The notes beneath the pieces were generated by a model. It was not told the DNA's origin and made no database searches. It worked only from the letters and a program-made list of their open reading frames with translations. Position numbers and translations under genes: made by a program. DNA of 5,944 nucleotides from the NCBI GenBank assembly GCA_947445045.1, contig CANFCA010000079.1:1-5944 (forward strand), written 5' to 3'. The stretch comes from Gallionellaceae bacterium (lineage in GTDB: Bacteria; Pseudomonadota; Gammaproteobacteria; Burkholderiales; Gallionellaceae). Within the stretch, counting starts at the first letter, position 1. Each line of letters begins with the position of its first letter. Shown here piece after piece: positions 5,620 through 5,944 of the stretch.

Positions 5620-5944
5620 ATGTTGAGTTCATTACGTTTATGTTTAGTGTTGTTGATGGCGATGGTGTGGCTGCCATTCGCGCAGGCTGAACAAAACATT
5701 CACAACGTATCGTCGCGTTACTACCAAAACAACGCATCGCACAACGTGAGTGGTGAAGTCACCAACATTAGCGTTGCACAATTACCCCCTGAAGGTCGTG
5801 ATGTATTAAAAGCCATCAAACAAGGCGGTCCATTTGAGTATGACCGCGACGGTGTGGTGTTCGGGAATCGTGAACGTGCCTTGCCCAAACGGCAGCGCGG
5901 TTATTACCACGAATACACCGTCAAAACCCCCGGTGTGCGCAATC
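5620..5944 (+). CDS. Secreted guanyl-specific ribonuclease, RNase Sa / barnase family (partial, C-terminus beyond window)
   Basis: Begins at the ATG at 5620, two bases after the aspS stop, with GGAG 11 bases upstream inside aspS. The frame stays open to the window edge (108 codons). Residues 1-23 are a signal peptide ending AQA before EQN, so the enzyme is exported. From about residue 47 the sequence follows RNase Sa: VSGEV, LPPEGRDVLKAI, GGPFEYDRDGVVFGNRE, and GYYHEYTVKTPG. The Glu in YHEYTV matches catalytic Glu54 of RNase Sa; the remaining catalytic Arg and His residues would lie beyond the edge. The position of Cys7 in RNase Sa is not Cys here, so its disulfide is probably absent. Known relatives cut single-stranded RNA after guanosine. 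Secreted members often have a barstar-type inhibitor gene next to them; none can be seen because the window ends. Confidence 0.88.
   Translation, partial: MLSSLRLCLVLLMAMVWLPFAQAEQNIHNVSSRYYQNNASHNVSGEVTNISVAQLPPEGRDVLKAIKQGGPFEYDRDGVVFGNRERALPKRQRGYYHEYTVKTPGVRN

Overview
The window looks like chromosomal DNA of a proteobacterium, most likely a betaproteobacterium. The reasons are the fmdB - DUF502 - aspS gene order on the + strand, a Pseudomonas/betaproteobacteria-type AspRS, and a RhlE-type helicase. No mobile element, RNA gene or CRISPR array was seen. The taxonomic call rests on recalled gene order and protein similarity, not on a search.

Layout. On the - strand, reading from about 2680 down to 1, there is an exported diheme cytochrome c fused to a formylglycine-generating-enzyme (FGE/SUMF1) fold (1627-2679). 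A second exported FGE-fold protein overlaps its 3' end (657-1637). A hairpin follows, then a separate promoter and a long leader for a DEAD-box helicase of the RhlE type that runs off the left edge (1-469). On the + strand, a divergent operon starts from a perfect TATAAT at 2875-2880. It encodes an FmdB-type zinc ribbon protein (2912-3172), a DUF502 membrane protein (3176-3787), aspartyl-tRNA synthetase (3815-5617) and the start of a secreted guanyl-specific ribonuclease (5620 to the right edge). Gaps in this operon are 2 to 27 bases, so it is probably one transcript.

How it fits together. The + strand is mostly housekeeping (tRNA charging plus small conserved proteins) with a secreted RNase attached at the end. 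The - strand pair is the accessory and most interesting part: two neighbouring, diverged FGE-fold proteins, both with signal peptides. One carries two CXXCH haem sites at its N-terminus and keeps a C-x4-C cysteine pair near the place where true FGE has its catalytic copper cysteines, but shifted by one residue. The other has lost those cysteines. Bacterial sulfatase-activating FGE normally works in the cytoplasm, and no sulfatase is visible here, so a periplasmic redox or structural role is more likely than sulfatase maturation. The exact function cannot be read from the sequence.
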